Shown piece by piece: positions 27,908-38,768 of a stretch of DNA of 64,000 bases. Within the stretch, counting starts at the first letter, position 1. Each line of letters opens with the position of its first letter. This DNA comes from Siniperca chuatsi (Eukaryota > Chordata > Actinopteri > Centrarchiformes > Sinipercidae). Below the pieces are notes generated by a model. It made no database searches and was not told the origin of the DNA. It worked only from the letters and a program-made list of their open reading frames with translations. The translations under genes were made by a program, and so were the position numbers. The DNA lies in NCBI RefSeq assembly GCF_020085105.1, contig NC_058044.1:25479206-25543205 (forward strand). The letters run 5' to 3'.

Positions 27908-30900
27908 TCATTCTTCGGCTTTACTAGTTTCTTTGTTGTTCTTGCGTGAGCACGTCTTCTTACTGTCTAACACATCGGTTTTCACCTGACCGAGAGTCCG
28001 AAGTAGGCACATGGTGTCAAACCCCTCATCACCAGCCTCTTGCAACAACTCAAGCACCTGTAAATAAAACATGTTACTTCTTTTTTAAAGCAAAAGCAAC
28101 AGCAAACATAGGTGACATACTTTAAAACCATAGTATCTGTGCTGGGGACCCACCTGCAGACACTTGAATGATTTGAGTTCGCTCAGGTTCTCCTGCAGGA
28201 ACAACAGATAGATGCTGAGGTCGTTGTAGAACGGCGTGACCACACCCAAAGCACCAAAGCCTGGCAGCATCTCATAAGGCCGGAGGAAGCTGGAGCTCTG
28301 GCGAGCTGGTCCGAGAGCAGCGTACACCACCAGCGGAGCCAGAAGCACATACACCCCCAAGTTAATGTAGCTGAGCAGCCTGAAGACACCCACTGCCACG
28401 AGCTTACACTGGACAGCAGAGGGCACCATGCTGTCGTTCTTCAGCACCCCTGTACGCAGGTCACAGGGAAACTCATCAGTGAGAGAGGCCAGTTGGATGT
28501 AGTAGCCAAGGTAGAGGCAGGCCAGCAGGAGGATCAGCAGAGTCAGGCCACGGCATGCAAGGTACTTGACCACGAGGTGGCGAGAGAAGCGCTTGGTCTT
28601 CAGATACTGCTCCACTAAAGGGTATTTGAAGCAACCTTCGGTCAGGTCCAGGGCACTGCTGCTGAAAAAGGCACATGGGCATTTAGTATGAGGTGAAAAG
28701 ACCTTTGCATTTAGAAAATGCAAATGTAATAGTATTTAGCTGAAAGATTAGCAAAAATGCAAAGCTCCTGCCTCCCAATAAGGAGATCGTGGGTTCGTGG
28801 GATCGATTCCCGGACCAGACCAACATCACACAATCTCTCTGGGTGGAGTCTGCATGTCCTCCCCGTGTTAGTCCAAAGACATGCATGTGTAGGTTAATTG
28901 ATAAGTTGCCCGTATTGAATGAATGTGAGAGTGAATGGTTGTCAACAGTTGGCCACTGTCATCCTAAGGCCCAAAGTCACTGGGATAGGCTCCAGTCACT
29001 AACGGGACTAAGCAGAAATGGATGGATGGATGGATTAGCAAGAAAGACAGTTCCCTACAACAACAGGATCATCTGAAGTCAATACAACCAGAAACAGGCA
29101 GACATTTTTTTTCTTACATGACCAAAACACACCCTTTAGCTTATTCAATGCTGTTTTACTATCAACTCAGTCTGATATTATGTATGTCTACAAACACAAC
29201 AGATGTACATTTCATTAAACTTTTCAAGACTGTCATTCACTGGCCTGAGTGATCTAATAATAATCCAAATTAAAGCCCCTTTGTGTAGATTTTTATGTAA
29301 TTATAGCATCTTTCAAATTATTCTGATGGAAATGTTTTTTGTAGAAAAATGAGACATTCCTGGTGAAAAGTGGTGCAGTGCAAGTGCTATAAATGGCTTT
29401 AAGTGTTGTTTCCATGTATTCCACCTTAAAGCTGCACTAATTGTCATTTTTATATGAACAATAGGTTAAATGACTACGTGTAATGTGAAAGGTGTCGCTC
29501 GTAGAGACAAAGCCACTGAGAATTTTCATCCTAACGTTTCCTTCAGCTTATTGTTTTCGTTTTGCAGCACGCAATGGTTGGCTTTACCGTTCTCATCAGT
29601 GTCACTTTCAAATGCAGCGGCCAGCTGTTTTCAAACCTGCCCAGCACCAAATAGCAGACAGACAAAGTCAGCAACTAGTTGGCAAACATATGGAGCATTT
29701 AGCAACTCAAGAGTCAGATATTTCTGGAGTTGGTGGAGACCAAACCAGAGTTAGAAGGAGACTAAATATTGGACATTCATCAGATCGCCAGAAACACAAC
29801 TCCAAGTGAATGCTAATGTTGCTCCATATCTGCTGGATGTGTGAATAGGAAACTGTTTGCTAACACGTTAACTATAACCTTGATAAGGTGATCATATGTC
29901 AATGTTATGTTTACAGCTTGTTTCACTGCCCCCTAGTGGCCGAAAGATCTATTAATTAATGCAGGTTTAAACTATATCCTGCTAATTTTTCCCAGCAGTT
30001 AATGGTCAAAGGATGGCTCACACTGCTTTTTTGTACATGTGGTCTGCCATATATTATTCCCTCTCTGACCTGTGGACCAACATTTTCAATCTGGCAACAA
30101 CGTGAAAAAGGCTTTAAATTAAAGTCATTGTCTTTAACAAACAAATGCATGTTATTGTCACACAGTGACATCTGCTAAAAACAAAAAAAAGAGTACATTA
30201 GTGAGTAGATCTGGTGGCAGGTGATAACAAGGTTTACCTCTGGGTGTCCTCAGGTGCACCTTTGCTATCTAAGGATGCTAGATTCTTGGCCAGTCTGATG
30301 GCACGATTATAAAAGCGATCCAGCTCCTCCATGATGAAGTTGAGGTCAGAGGAGAGGTGCGGAGCTGCAGTGAAACGCCAGAACAGGGCCGGGATATACA
30401 AGAGGATGGCCAGTAAGAGCAGGATGTATGGGAAGAACTGAGGGAATCACAGAAAGGTGAGAAAACAGAACAGAAAAAGCTCCATCAGAAAAACAAGGCA
30501 AAAATCCAACTTTGATTTCTGGACATTATTAGTATGACTTTAACCTAAGAAAGCGTGCATTTAGCTTTTCAAAACTGTATGTGAAATGCGAAGTCAGTTT
30601 CAAGCCTGTCTCATTGGTCAAAGGGCTAATATAATGACACATAACATATACAGCTGATAGGACAATGCACATATATAGCTGACAATTTACAAAAAACATA
30701 ATTTCCCTTAACTTTGGATGCCTTCATTTAGGATATTTATGGACATGTGCTTAGCCACTCCTTGATTAAATAATACTTAAAATATCCCAATACCCACCAT
30801 AGACATACAGTCTATGATACCCACACAATCACACTGTCAGCACTGATGATTCTCACTGGCAGTGCATGTTGGGGGGATGTCTGTACCTTGTGCAGCCATA

Positions 30901-32109
30901 GTGGTGAACTGTCAGCTTGTTGCTGTACTGCTGCCCAGCAAAATGAGTCCACATATGCGGCCTGTCTCCAAGAGAAGTTAGTGGGAGCAAAGCAGCTGAT
31001 CTGGGTACCTGGATGAGGAAAATTAAGAATTAGTCAGAGGTGACAGGCATTTTGGGGATTCAGCAGAGAAACAAACACTACAACAACTGTCAGCCCTCCT
31101 TCCTCTGCACTCATGGCCTGATTTGCCGTTGGTTTGCTTTCAGTATTTGTGTCAATAATTATGCCATCCCCTATTATGGTGGGTGTACAATGGGAAGTTC
31201 AATCAGGCATGTACAATTCACAAATGACCCACATAGTCAACAGACTATGGCAGCACAGTGGCTATCATATTAATATTACAGACTGATGGTTTAAACAAAC
31301 TGAGCACATTCTCACCACTGAATCCTCATTTTCTGTCTTTGCCATCTGACATATAGACAATTATAGTATCAGCCATAGTAGTACCAGTTATATAAAGTAA
31401 GTCAACTTCTGTTTGTGGCTGGAGCATGAAGCAATGGGCTTTCACATAATGGTAGGACAAGCTAAATTCTGTCAACTCTTTATTTCTTTTACAAGTTTTG
31501 CATACAAACGTGAAAATGTCCAACACAAAATGCTTAATTATTTGACTATAGCTATAATCACATCACACATGCAATATATATTTTTAGCCACTTTTATTAT
31601 GCAAGACACCATAGTATTCATTTAATAAAATGAAAACTGCTATCATTTAAAGAATACAGCTCTTCCACATACATGACCAGCTGTACAAATTACACACATG
31701 CCACTATCCATTAATAACACTCAGACAATAGTTTGCTTAACTTGCATAGTTTTATATGAGATGGAGATATTTATCCACTTAGTTTCTATTGAAACATTTT
31801 TTATACCATAGTTTGATTGGTTAAGTTATTTTAATTATTCACTAGTCAGTAATTATGCACGGAAGTCTGAACCCTGTACTGTCTGCTGTATGAGACTGAG
31901 CAGCGACATGTCACAGCAGGAAAAGCACAGGTGGAAATAGTAAAATGAATGAGGGCTGAATTCCATTTAGCTGCTTTCATGGCACACTGTCATGGCTTAC
32001 TGGGACACTTGAACAGAACAGAGACATCGTTAATGTTATTAGTAACACCTGTGCTTTTCCTGATATGATAAGTCAAGATGTCTGCTGTGGAAAAGGCCTA
32101 TCTACATCT

Positions 32110-32153
<44 letters not shown>

Positions 32154-33142
32154 CCTCCTTTGTGATTGCTTTTGACTGAAGGACAAATCAATGTAGGAAT
32201 GTGCATTCACTTTATTAGTATTATGGGATAATAGCTGTCCATAGTCAGTTTGTCTTTCAGACATAGCAGCGCAATAAAAGTTCTCTCACGGCTTGCAGTG
32301 TAATGGATCCATCCTGTCTGAGTATCTGGGGTCTGTAGCAGGACTGGCAGCACTAGCAGATAACAACAACAGAATGTGGCCATTATGACCTAAGAAAATG
32401 ATGTTAAACTGCTGATGGAGCTGGAGATGTTTTGTTTTTACACTATAGAGGGAGTCAGGAAGAGACCTTCACCTTCTGTTGATTTGTGTGAGCTATCCTT
32501 ACAGTAACCCAAGTCCATATGGCACCAGCTCATCTATAAAGGCTTGATTACAGTACATGTAGAAGTGTCTGTCACTATGTGAAGCTGTCCATGCCCATGT
32601 GCCCAATAGCAGCAGCAGCAGCAGCTTATGCCTGCCTTACTGTCTGGGTGTGAGATGAGCAGAAGGGTGGAGACTTAAACCACACCTTCTCCAGTATTCA
32701 CACCTCTCTCTTTCTGGCCTTTTACTGAATGTAACTCCCCTACGTGCATAAATATCACATCACTTCATCCACCACCTCAGGTAAGTGTGGCTTATTGAAG
32801 TAAATGTGCTATAACAGTTATTCTGTAGCAGAGGGAGAGAGACAAAGAAGCTCTGCCAGGATCTCCATCACTTGCCAAATAGCCTATGCATTAACTCTAC
32901 ATGTTGAAATTCAAAGGGTTGTAACCTCAGACGATGAAGGCGCAGAAATTCAACAACTCACCAACTGACACCTCTTGAGCAAAGGCGAGCGAGATGAGAA
33001 ACAAAGGCAGTCCCACCGCTAGAAACGTGACTATTTTGTCCACCGCCAGCTCCAGACGCACCCCTTTGTACTTCGCCTCCGTGGGGTCCTTCAACAAAAA
33101 GTCGGAAAAAACGTACTCAGTGGCTACGTGGGCAATCGCCAT
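27908..33142 (-). CDS. panx1: Pannexin-1 channel, 5 coding exons, 386 aa
   Basis: Large-pore plasma-membrane channel that releases ATP. Exons in transcript order: 33142-32962, 31008-30887, 30437-30238, 28661-28154, 28057-27908; all phases agree from ATG to TGA (27910-27908). The N-terminus [18 protein letters not shown] is the pannexin-1 signature. TM1 is about 37-58, TM2 about 102-123 ([20 protein letters not shown]), TM3 about 205-227, TM4 about 257-282. The extracellular loops keep the paired cysteines C66/C84 and C234/C253, the pore residues W74 and R75, and an N-glycosylation site N243 (KNDS). The C-terminal tail holds a caspase-type motif DVLD (365-368) and is shorter than human PANX1 (426 aa). 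Zebrafish has panx1a and panx1b; which one this is remains open. Confidence 0.94.
28745..29040 (+). mobile_element. Degenerate teleost tRNA-SINE/LINE-tail repeat
   Basis: Contains a B-box-like 'gggttcgtgggatcgattcc', then 'ggagtctgcatgtcctcccc', 'taggttaattgataag', 'gtgaatggttgtcaacag' and 'gggataggctccagtcact', ending in an ATGG tandem tail (29018-29034). These are landmarks of an abundant teleost short interspersed repeat. It lies in the panx1 intron between the exons at 30238 and 28661. Confidence 0.6.
29426..29970. mobile_element. Non-autonomous DNA transposon (MITE), about 545 bp
   Basis: Imperfect terminal inverted repeats: left TTAAAGCTGCACTAATT, and on the opposite strand from the right end TTAAACCTGCATTAATT. 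No transposase frame. The interior includes 'ctgccccctagtgg' near the right end, common in teleost MITEs. It lies in the same panx1 intron as the repeat at 28745. No clear target-site duplication was seen, so the superfamily is not assigned. Confidence 0.55.
31912..32061. mobile_element. Small fold-back element in panx1 intron 1
   Basis: A perfect 17-bp inverted repeat, CAGGAAAAGCACAGGTG at the left (about 31916) and its complement at the right (about 32045), encloses about 110 bases. The left arm with flank 'cacagcaggaaaagcacag' and 'taaaatgaatga' recurs at about 56819-56855 in bmerb1, so it is a dispersed repeat rather than a unique hairpin. Confidence 0.5.
32114..32148. repeat. (CT)n microsatellite
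   Basis: About 17 CT units in panx1 intron 1. Confidence 0.9.
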
Positions 33143-33633
33143 GACGGACGGGAACAAAAGCCGGTGTGGTCTAATTGATGGAAGAGTCCGTCTCTTTTCA
33201 ATTAACCAAAAGCGAACTGAAATGAATAAACTAAGTTATCTCCCGCAGTGTTGAAATATGAATAGTGTATAAAACACTGAGCCGTTATTGTTTACCCATC
33301 TCCATTCACAACTGGGACTGATGGTTGAACCTGCTGTCCCGTTACTGTTCCCCAGACGTCACACTGCCTGCCAGCCGCTAGAGGGCGCTGCTGCGCCTTT
33401 AAGTGCACCTGCCAGGCAACATTTGCCCCATAGATCCCGAACAGGGTGGGACACTATTGCTTTAGTTATAGTCAATTATACAGTATGATAGGCTTACATT
33501 TCGAGGGACTTTTCTCTAATGAAATTATAATTATATTATTAACAATAGTTAGTTATATCTATTTATCTAGAATATCTGGCACTCACTATTGGCTTTTACC
33601 ACGAGTTTTTATGTTTTTATATAGTAATTCTAT

Positions 33634-34085
33634 GCAGTGGTGGAAGAAATATTCAGGTACGTATTCAGCCAGTAAAAGTAATGTAAAAATACTCATAAGT
33701 GAGTACATACATTCTGCATAATGAGTACTTTTATGCAAAATGGCTCCCTTCAGAGTACTATTATCTTACTGGATTATTATTAATGATGCAATAACAAATA
33801 TCCAGCATTTTAATGTTGCAGTTAGTCGAGATGGCGCTAAATATTACTACTTTATATACTGTTGGATGGTTTTGTCTATAACAAATGATATTTTAAGATA
33901 ATCAAACTGTGTTTATTAATATGTTTTGTATGAAAAAAACCTATTAAACTGTAAAATGTACTAGTAACGATAGCTGTCAAATAAATGTAGTGGATTAAAA
34001 AGTGAAATGTTTCCCTCTGAAATACAGGAAGGTAGAAGTAGCTAAAAAAAAGTAGCATTAAATGGAAATACTCAAAATTGTATGG
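33634..34085. mobile_element. Teleost non-autonomous element with GCAGTGGTGGAAG end
   Basis: Starts 'tatgcagtggtggaagaaat', contains 'ctgcataatgagtactttta', 'ttaatgttgcagttagt' and 'gtactagtaacgatagctgt', and ends with 'aaatggaaatactcaaaa'. These are landmarks of a very common teleost repeat I recall with the same terminal motif. The right end appears truncated. It lies between the panx1 start and the marf1 first exon. Confidence 0.55.
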
Positions 34086-34689
34086 CAAAGGAATGACAAA
34101 ATTTTTATCAACTTTCTATTTTTCAATTCGAAGACTGTTTTTTGGGTGGCTAATAGAGAAAAGTTATACCCTTACAGAACAGCTACTTTGTACAGGTATT
34201 CAACGATTAATATTTACCCAAATAAATGTAAAAAATGATGACGTGCAATAGAAGAAATCCAATCTTATTTAGTAAAGTGACTGAGAATTACACACTGTCA
34301 TTTTAAGCTGAAAAAATATGTGTCAGTCTGCAACTAATACATGAAATAATGGGAAAGGTCCAATATTTATTAATTTATAATCATTTATAGGGACATCTAA
34401 GTAAACATATTATCATAGCTACGTATATTATTGATAAAATGCATGATCACTTCCACATTTTGTAGCCCAATATAAAATCATAATTCAATGTACTAAATGT
34501 ATCCACCCAAAAATGATTATTTCGAAATTTAAATTGATAATTTTTTTAACACTAACAAACAAATATTTGTTTAGTATATTACAACTAGGGCTAAATCTAA
34601 AAAAATATATCTTGTAAATATCAGCCAATTCAACGTACCAGCGTGTTATCACATGTATCGTTCACTAGATTTAACAATAACATTTTGCG

Positions 34690-34803
34690 ACAGTTGTGCG
34701 TGGTTTCTGGCAAAATTAGGTTACAAAAAGGTGCGGGTTTCTAGGGAGACAGAGAGGGGGAAATAGTCCTTTGAGGAAGATGTGAAAGACGAGACCTTCT
34801 CAG
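34690..34803 (+). promoter_or_regulatory. marf1: Putative marf1 noncoding first exon and promoter
   Basis: A GA-rich stretch ending in a donor-like junction (CTTCTCAG then gtagct) at 34803 is a reasonable first exon for the transcript whose second exon begins at 35370. panx1 starts on the other strand 1.5 kb to the left, so the two genes are divergent. No TATA box or clear CpG island was recognised. Confidence 0.3.
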
Positions 34804-35375
34804 GTAGCTAAATAACCAACTATTTTGGAAATGTCTCGCTATTACCAAGAACATTGATTTTACCGTAAAGACAGTGAACGGTGGTATGTGGGGGAGTAGC
34901 CATGTATCTGTTAAATAGGCTAACTAATGGTGCCTGTTGTTAGCTTAAAGCTAGCTCCAGGCAAACAGTTATCGTTAAATTAGTTAGCTAATTTCAGGTA
35001 GCAGTCTAGCTAGTTAAATAGCTAATCCAGACATAAACAACGGTTAATACAGATAAACGGCATTAACGTGAGCTAACTTGTAGCTAACTTAACGTCGGTT
35101 CTTTTACATGATTCGCTTTGGTAAAACATAACCGTGGCGTTAGTTAGCTAAAGATAAACAGTCCAAACTTGCCAAGGGTGTGAAGATTATGCACACAGAC
35201 ATGCCCCCTTTGTTGATTTAAACTGCAGTTACGACAGACTTAACAAAAACATTTTTGTGTCTTAATGTACATTGATGTGAACGTGAATACCTACGACCGG
35301 GGTCATTGAGAGGTGAGTGTAAACGCAACGAACTAGTGTACATTTTTAACTTTCGTTTCCTCTTCATAGGAAAGC

Positions 35376-35465
35376 ATGAGCGAGAGAGATGAAAGTATGG
35401 TGAAAGACGTTTCTGGGTTGTATGATGGAAGGACTGGGAAAGGAGAGATCCATATGCAGCTCTAG
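35376..35465 (+). CDS. Overlapping upstream ORF in marf1 exon 2 (29 codons)
   Basis: An ATG with A at -3, six bases into marf1 exon 2, opens a 29-codon frame that stops at TAG 35463-35465. It runs out of frame across the main marf1 start at 35422. If translated it would reduce initiation at marf1, although the second main-frame ATG (35425) has a strong context (A at -3, G at +4). The peptide resembles nothing I know; any function would be regulatory. Confidence 0.35.
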   Translation: MSERDESMVKDVSGLYDGRTGKGEIHMQL

Positions 35466-38400
35466 ACCATTCCCATGGCTTGGTCACCCCAAAACAGAGG
35501 CCTCAACCCTGCTATGGAAACTCAAAGACTGCTTTTCCACCAATGAGACAACCTCCCTTCATCACACAGATAAAGACGTAGGTATTTATCTGTATACAGT
35601 CCAAGTATCCATACACATAGGCAGTACACAGACATGTAGGGGAGAGTAGAGGAAGTTGAATCTATTTGCATTGTGAACTCTCAATTAAAAGGACAGTAAT
35701 TCAGCCCCATTATCACACATCCAATTCTGGGCAATAATCCTATGGAATATGTTATTTCATATTTAACATCTATAAGTTATTTGAACATTAATTGTTGTCA
35801 GTTAGCTAAAAGTAACAGGAATGCAGGAATGGAAAAAAGTAACTTCAGAACCTCAGCGACTTGTACTTTCACATAGGAGCTACAAAATGATTTGTAAACT
35901 GAACACAGTGCGTTTTTAAAAGCGGTCCTTGACATAGTTAAATGGAGTGCAGCTGGCATATGAGGCCACAGGTATGATGTTGAATCTCTTACCAACTGAT
36001 AATTAAACAGCAGCAGGTTGGGAGACATTAAATGGGCAATATGTAAAATTTAGCCAGAATTTTTAGTTTAGAACATTCAAAAAAATTAACTAACCTTATT
36101 AACAGAAGGTGGAGAAGTTATGTCATGTCAAAGACATCTATCTATTGTGTTGCACAGATATCAACTTAAATTGCATGCTAACCTGCTATCCCCGGCCAGT
36201 CCTGTGTTGTAATACCACTTGTGCCTTTAGAGGCGATACTCCGATGGTATAGCTCAGGTAGTTTCAGCTGGCAGATGTGTGTGAGTGGCAAGTTTGCTAT
36301 GTTATGCAAGCTCTCTTAGCTTTTTTTAGTCTAATAAATACACAAAATAAACTCTCAAAATGTCAAGAAAGGAAATATTCTTACTAGGGATGCACAATTA
36401 AAAAAAATATTATCGAAATTGCAATATGGCTAAGTGCAATATCTAAATTGCAGAAGCTGCAACATAATATAACAGCATTATAATGGAGTACTGTATTGCT
36501 GCAGAGATGCCTTTATTTTACCATATCATGCAGTCCTAATTCTTACACCTATTTTCCTTATCAAGCAGAAAAATACAATGTACACCTTCTGAATTCACGT
36601 TTTTCTTTCACGGAACTATTACATCATAAAACACAATTCATGATAGAAACAAATAAAAAATCACCAAAACTGCCTTAGTCTTTCCACTGTTGAACAATCG
36701 CCAACTCCGGTTTGGTTAAAATAAATCCTTAATCTATCGAGTTAAATGTGAAAAATACTCTGGCTCTACACGCTGCTGCTGCCTCTCTGATGCCAGACCT
36801 TCCTCTCGGTCCTCCACCGCCTCTCCTGTCCCCACCTGAAGCCACCGTGTTTCCATCCAACCCCAAAGTTGGAGCCGCTATAAATCACCTCAGTACTATA
36901 TTCACTGTCGTTAAACTGGTCTCCATCAGTCTCAGAGGCTGTGTTCGGTCCTGGTCTGGCCGTTTCGCCACTGGGAGGCTGCTGATTCCAGTTCTGTTGC
37001 CCGCTCGCCCGGCTCCGGTTCTGGTGCTCAGTCAGCTATTAGGACTGCTGAGTTGGCTGCATGGCTTACTGAGCTAACTAACTAATGGCAGTTAGCAGCA
37101 GTTATGACCTGATATGTGATATGCTACCCCCTATTGATTTGGAGTATGAATTTGACAGGTAGAGAGTAGTCTCAGTTCTTACATATTGCCCCTTAAAAAA
37201 AAAAAAAAACATTTATTCAGCTTTTCACCGCTTTTAAGTGTTTGCAGAGATGGTACAGTACCTTCTTTTCTTTTTTTTTCTCTCTATTTGGATTTAGCCA
37301 CGACAAGCCGTGTGAAATTTGTTTAATACTGGTCAGTAGAATTATCTCCTACTTTAAGAGTGCTTTTAAAATTCAGGTTATTTAGACGTAATGTTGTATG
37401 ACAATGTAAAGATTTATCAAGTTTCCATAGTAATGGACAATAATCCACAGAACATTACTTGGTGTAAAATAATCTGCCGGTCTTTTTATGTTCCAGAACA
37501 ATTACATGGACAGCAGAAAGGCCGTGCTGGAATTGAAAGATGTCCCTCCTCCTCCTCCGCACCATACTTCCTCTTCCCAATCATCCCAGCCCTTCTCTCT
37601 GGCCCCTCTCCCTTTGCCTCCTCCATGCTTGCCTCCTCCTCAGCTTACACAAGGCTCTGACCAACAACAGCCACCACCACAGCAGCAACAAGAAGGGGCT
37701 AGTCCCAAAGTAAGCATTTGCACTCACTGTGACTATGGCAGCGCAGATGGCTATGGGTTATTACGTGGCGGAGGTGTTGTTGGTAGCAGTAGCAGCATTG
37801 CTGGTGTTGTCTCGCTCTATATGACCCCAGCCTCTCTGGGAGCACCCATCAGCAGCAGCAGTATTGGCAGGTCTGGCCCTTGCTCTGGCCCTGTAGCTTC
37901 ATCTGTTCATCAGTATAAACATAACCTGAGCTGTGGAGGTGAAGCTCTTGATCCTTTGCTCAGTCTTGGTTACAAATCTCAGCTGCTCTCTTCTGTCACT
38001 ACCTCTCAGCCTATTTCATCACACCCCTACCTCTCCTGCTGCTCAGGGCTTCTCAATACCTACTCATCTGTACCTCTTCCATGCAGTCAACCCAGCCTGT
38101 TTCCCTCCTCAGCAGCTCTGGCTTCCTCTCTCCCATGTGTTTCCTCTCTACCTGCTCCCTTGCATGGCTCTTGCCTGGCCTCTTCTGGCTACTACACCTG
38201 TGGTGTGGACTGCTGCCCATCTGCCAGAAGATCCCAAAGAAGCACACTCGGTGATCACCCAACCACCACTACCATCACCACTACAACCACTTCAGCACAC
38301 TTCTGCTCTAATCCTATGCACCTAAATGTAGAACGCACGGTTTGTGTGAAGGGGGCACACTACTGCCAGGAGTGCCTGTTCAAGGTTGGTAGAGCCTTTC

Positions 38401-38768
38401 TTTTGTATTTCAGTGCCATGAAGATCACTGTAGGTAACCTTATTCTATGTGCATGGATGACCTCAGTCATGTAAACTGAGATTGGTTTTGTTTGTTTAAA
38501 AAACAAGATTTGTTTAAAAAATGCATTTGTTATAGTATTTCTTGCTGTTGTCTGTTTTATTTCTGTTTCCCCTGACAAATGTATTGATTTGTACATATTT
38601 TGCAGCCGATGAATGGTCTGGCGCTAGAGTCAGACAAGGTGTGGCCCAATGTTCCTGTTCCCCAGACTGCTCCTATCCCTATCCCCATTTGTAATGGCTG
38701 TGGCACCACCTCTGATGGCATGATGCTCATGCCATCGACCAGCCTTGGCAAGACTGGCCAGAAGTATG
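35422..38768 (+). CDS. marf1: marf1 N-terminal exons
   Basis: Exons 35422-35577 (coding part; the exon starts at 35370), 37497-38384 and 38606-38768. Residues 53-348 are one 888-nt exon rich in Ser, Pro, Thr and Gln, including His/Thr-rich low complexity near its end. Islands shared with mammals are [10 protein letters not shown] after the start and [19 protein letters not shown] at the exon end. With CNGCG in the next exon these give two CxxC pairs (C342/C345 and C377/C380) that could bind zinc. Between the first two coding exons lies a 1.2-kb transposon. Confidence 0.92.

Noticed and set aside
27264-27989. 241-codon plus-strand open frame antisense to the panx1 3' end
   Set aside because: Longest ORF in the area, but its composition is that of random AT-rich sequence, it has no recognisable domain, and it overlaps the panx1 last coding exon and 3' UTR on the other strand.
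36748-37077. 109-codon Pro/Leu-rich frame
   Set aside because: Falls inside the terminal-repeat transposon at 36029-37192 and has no splice context.
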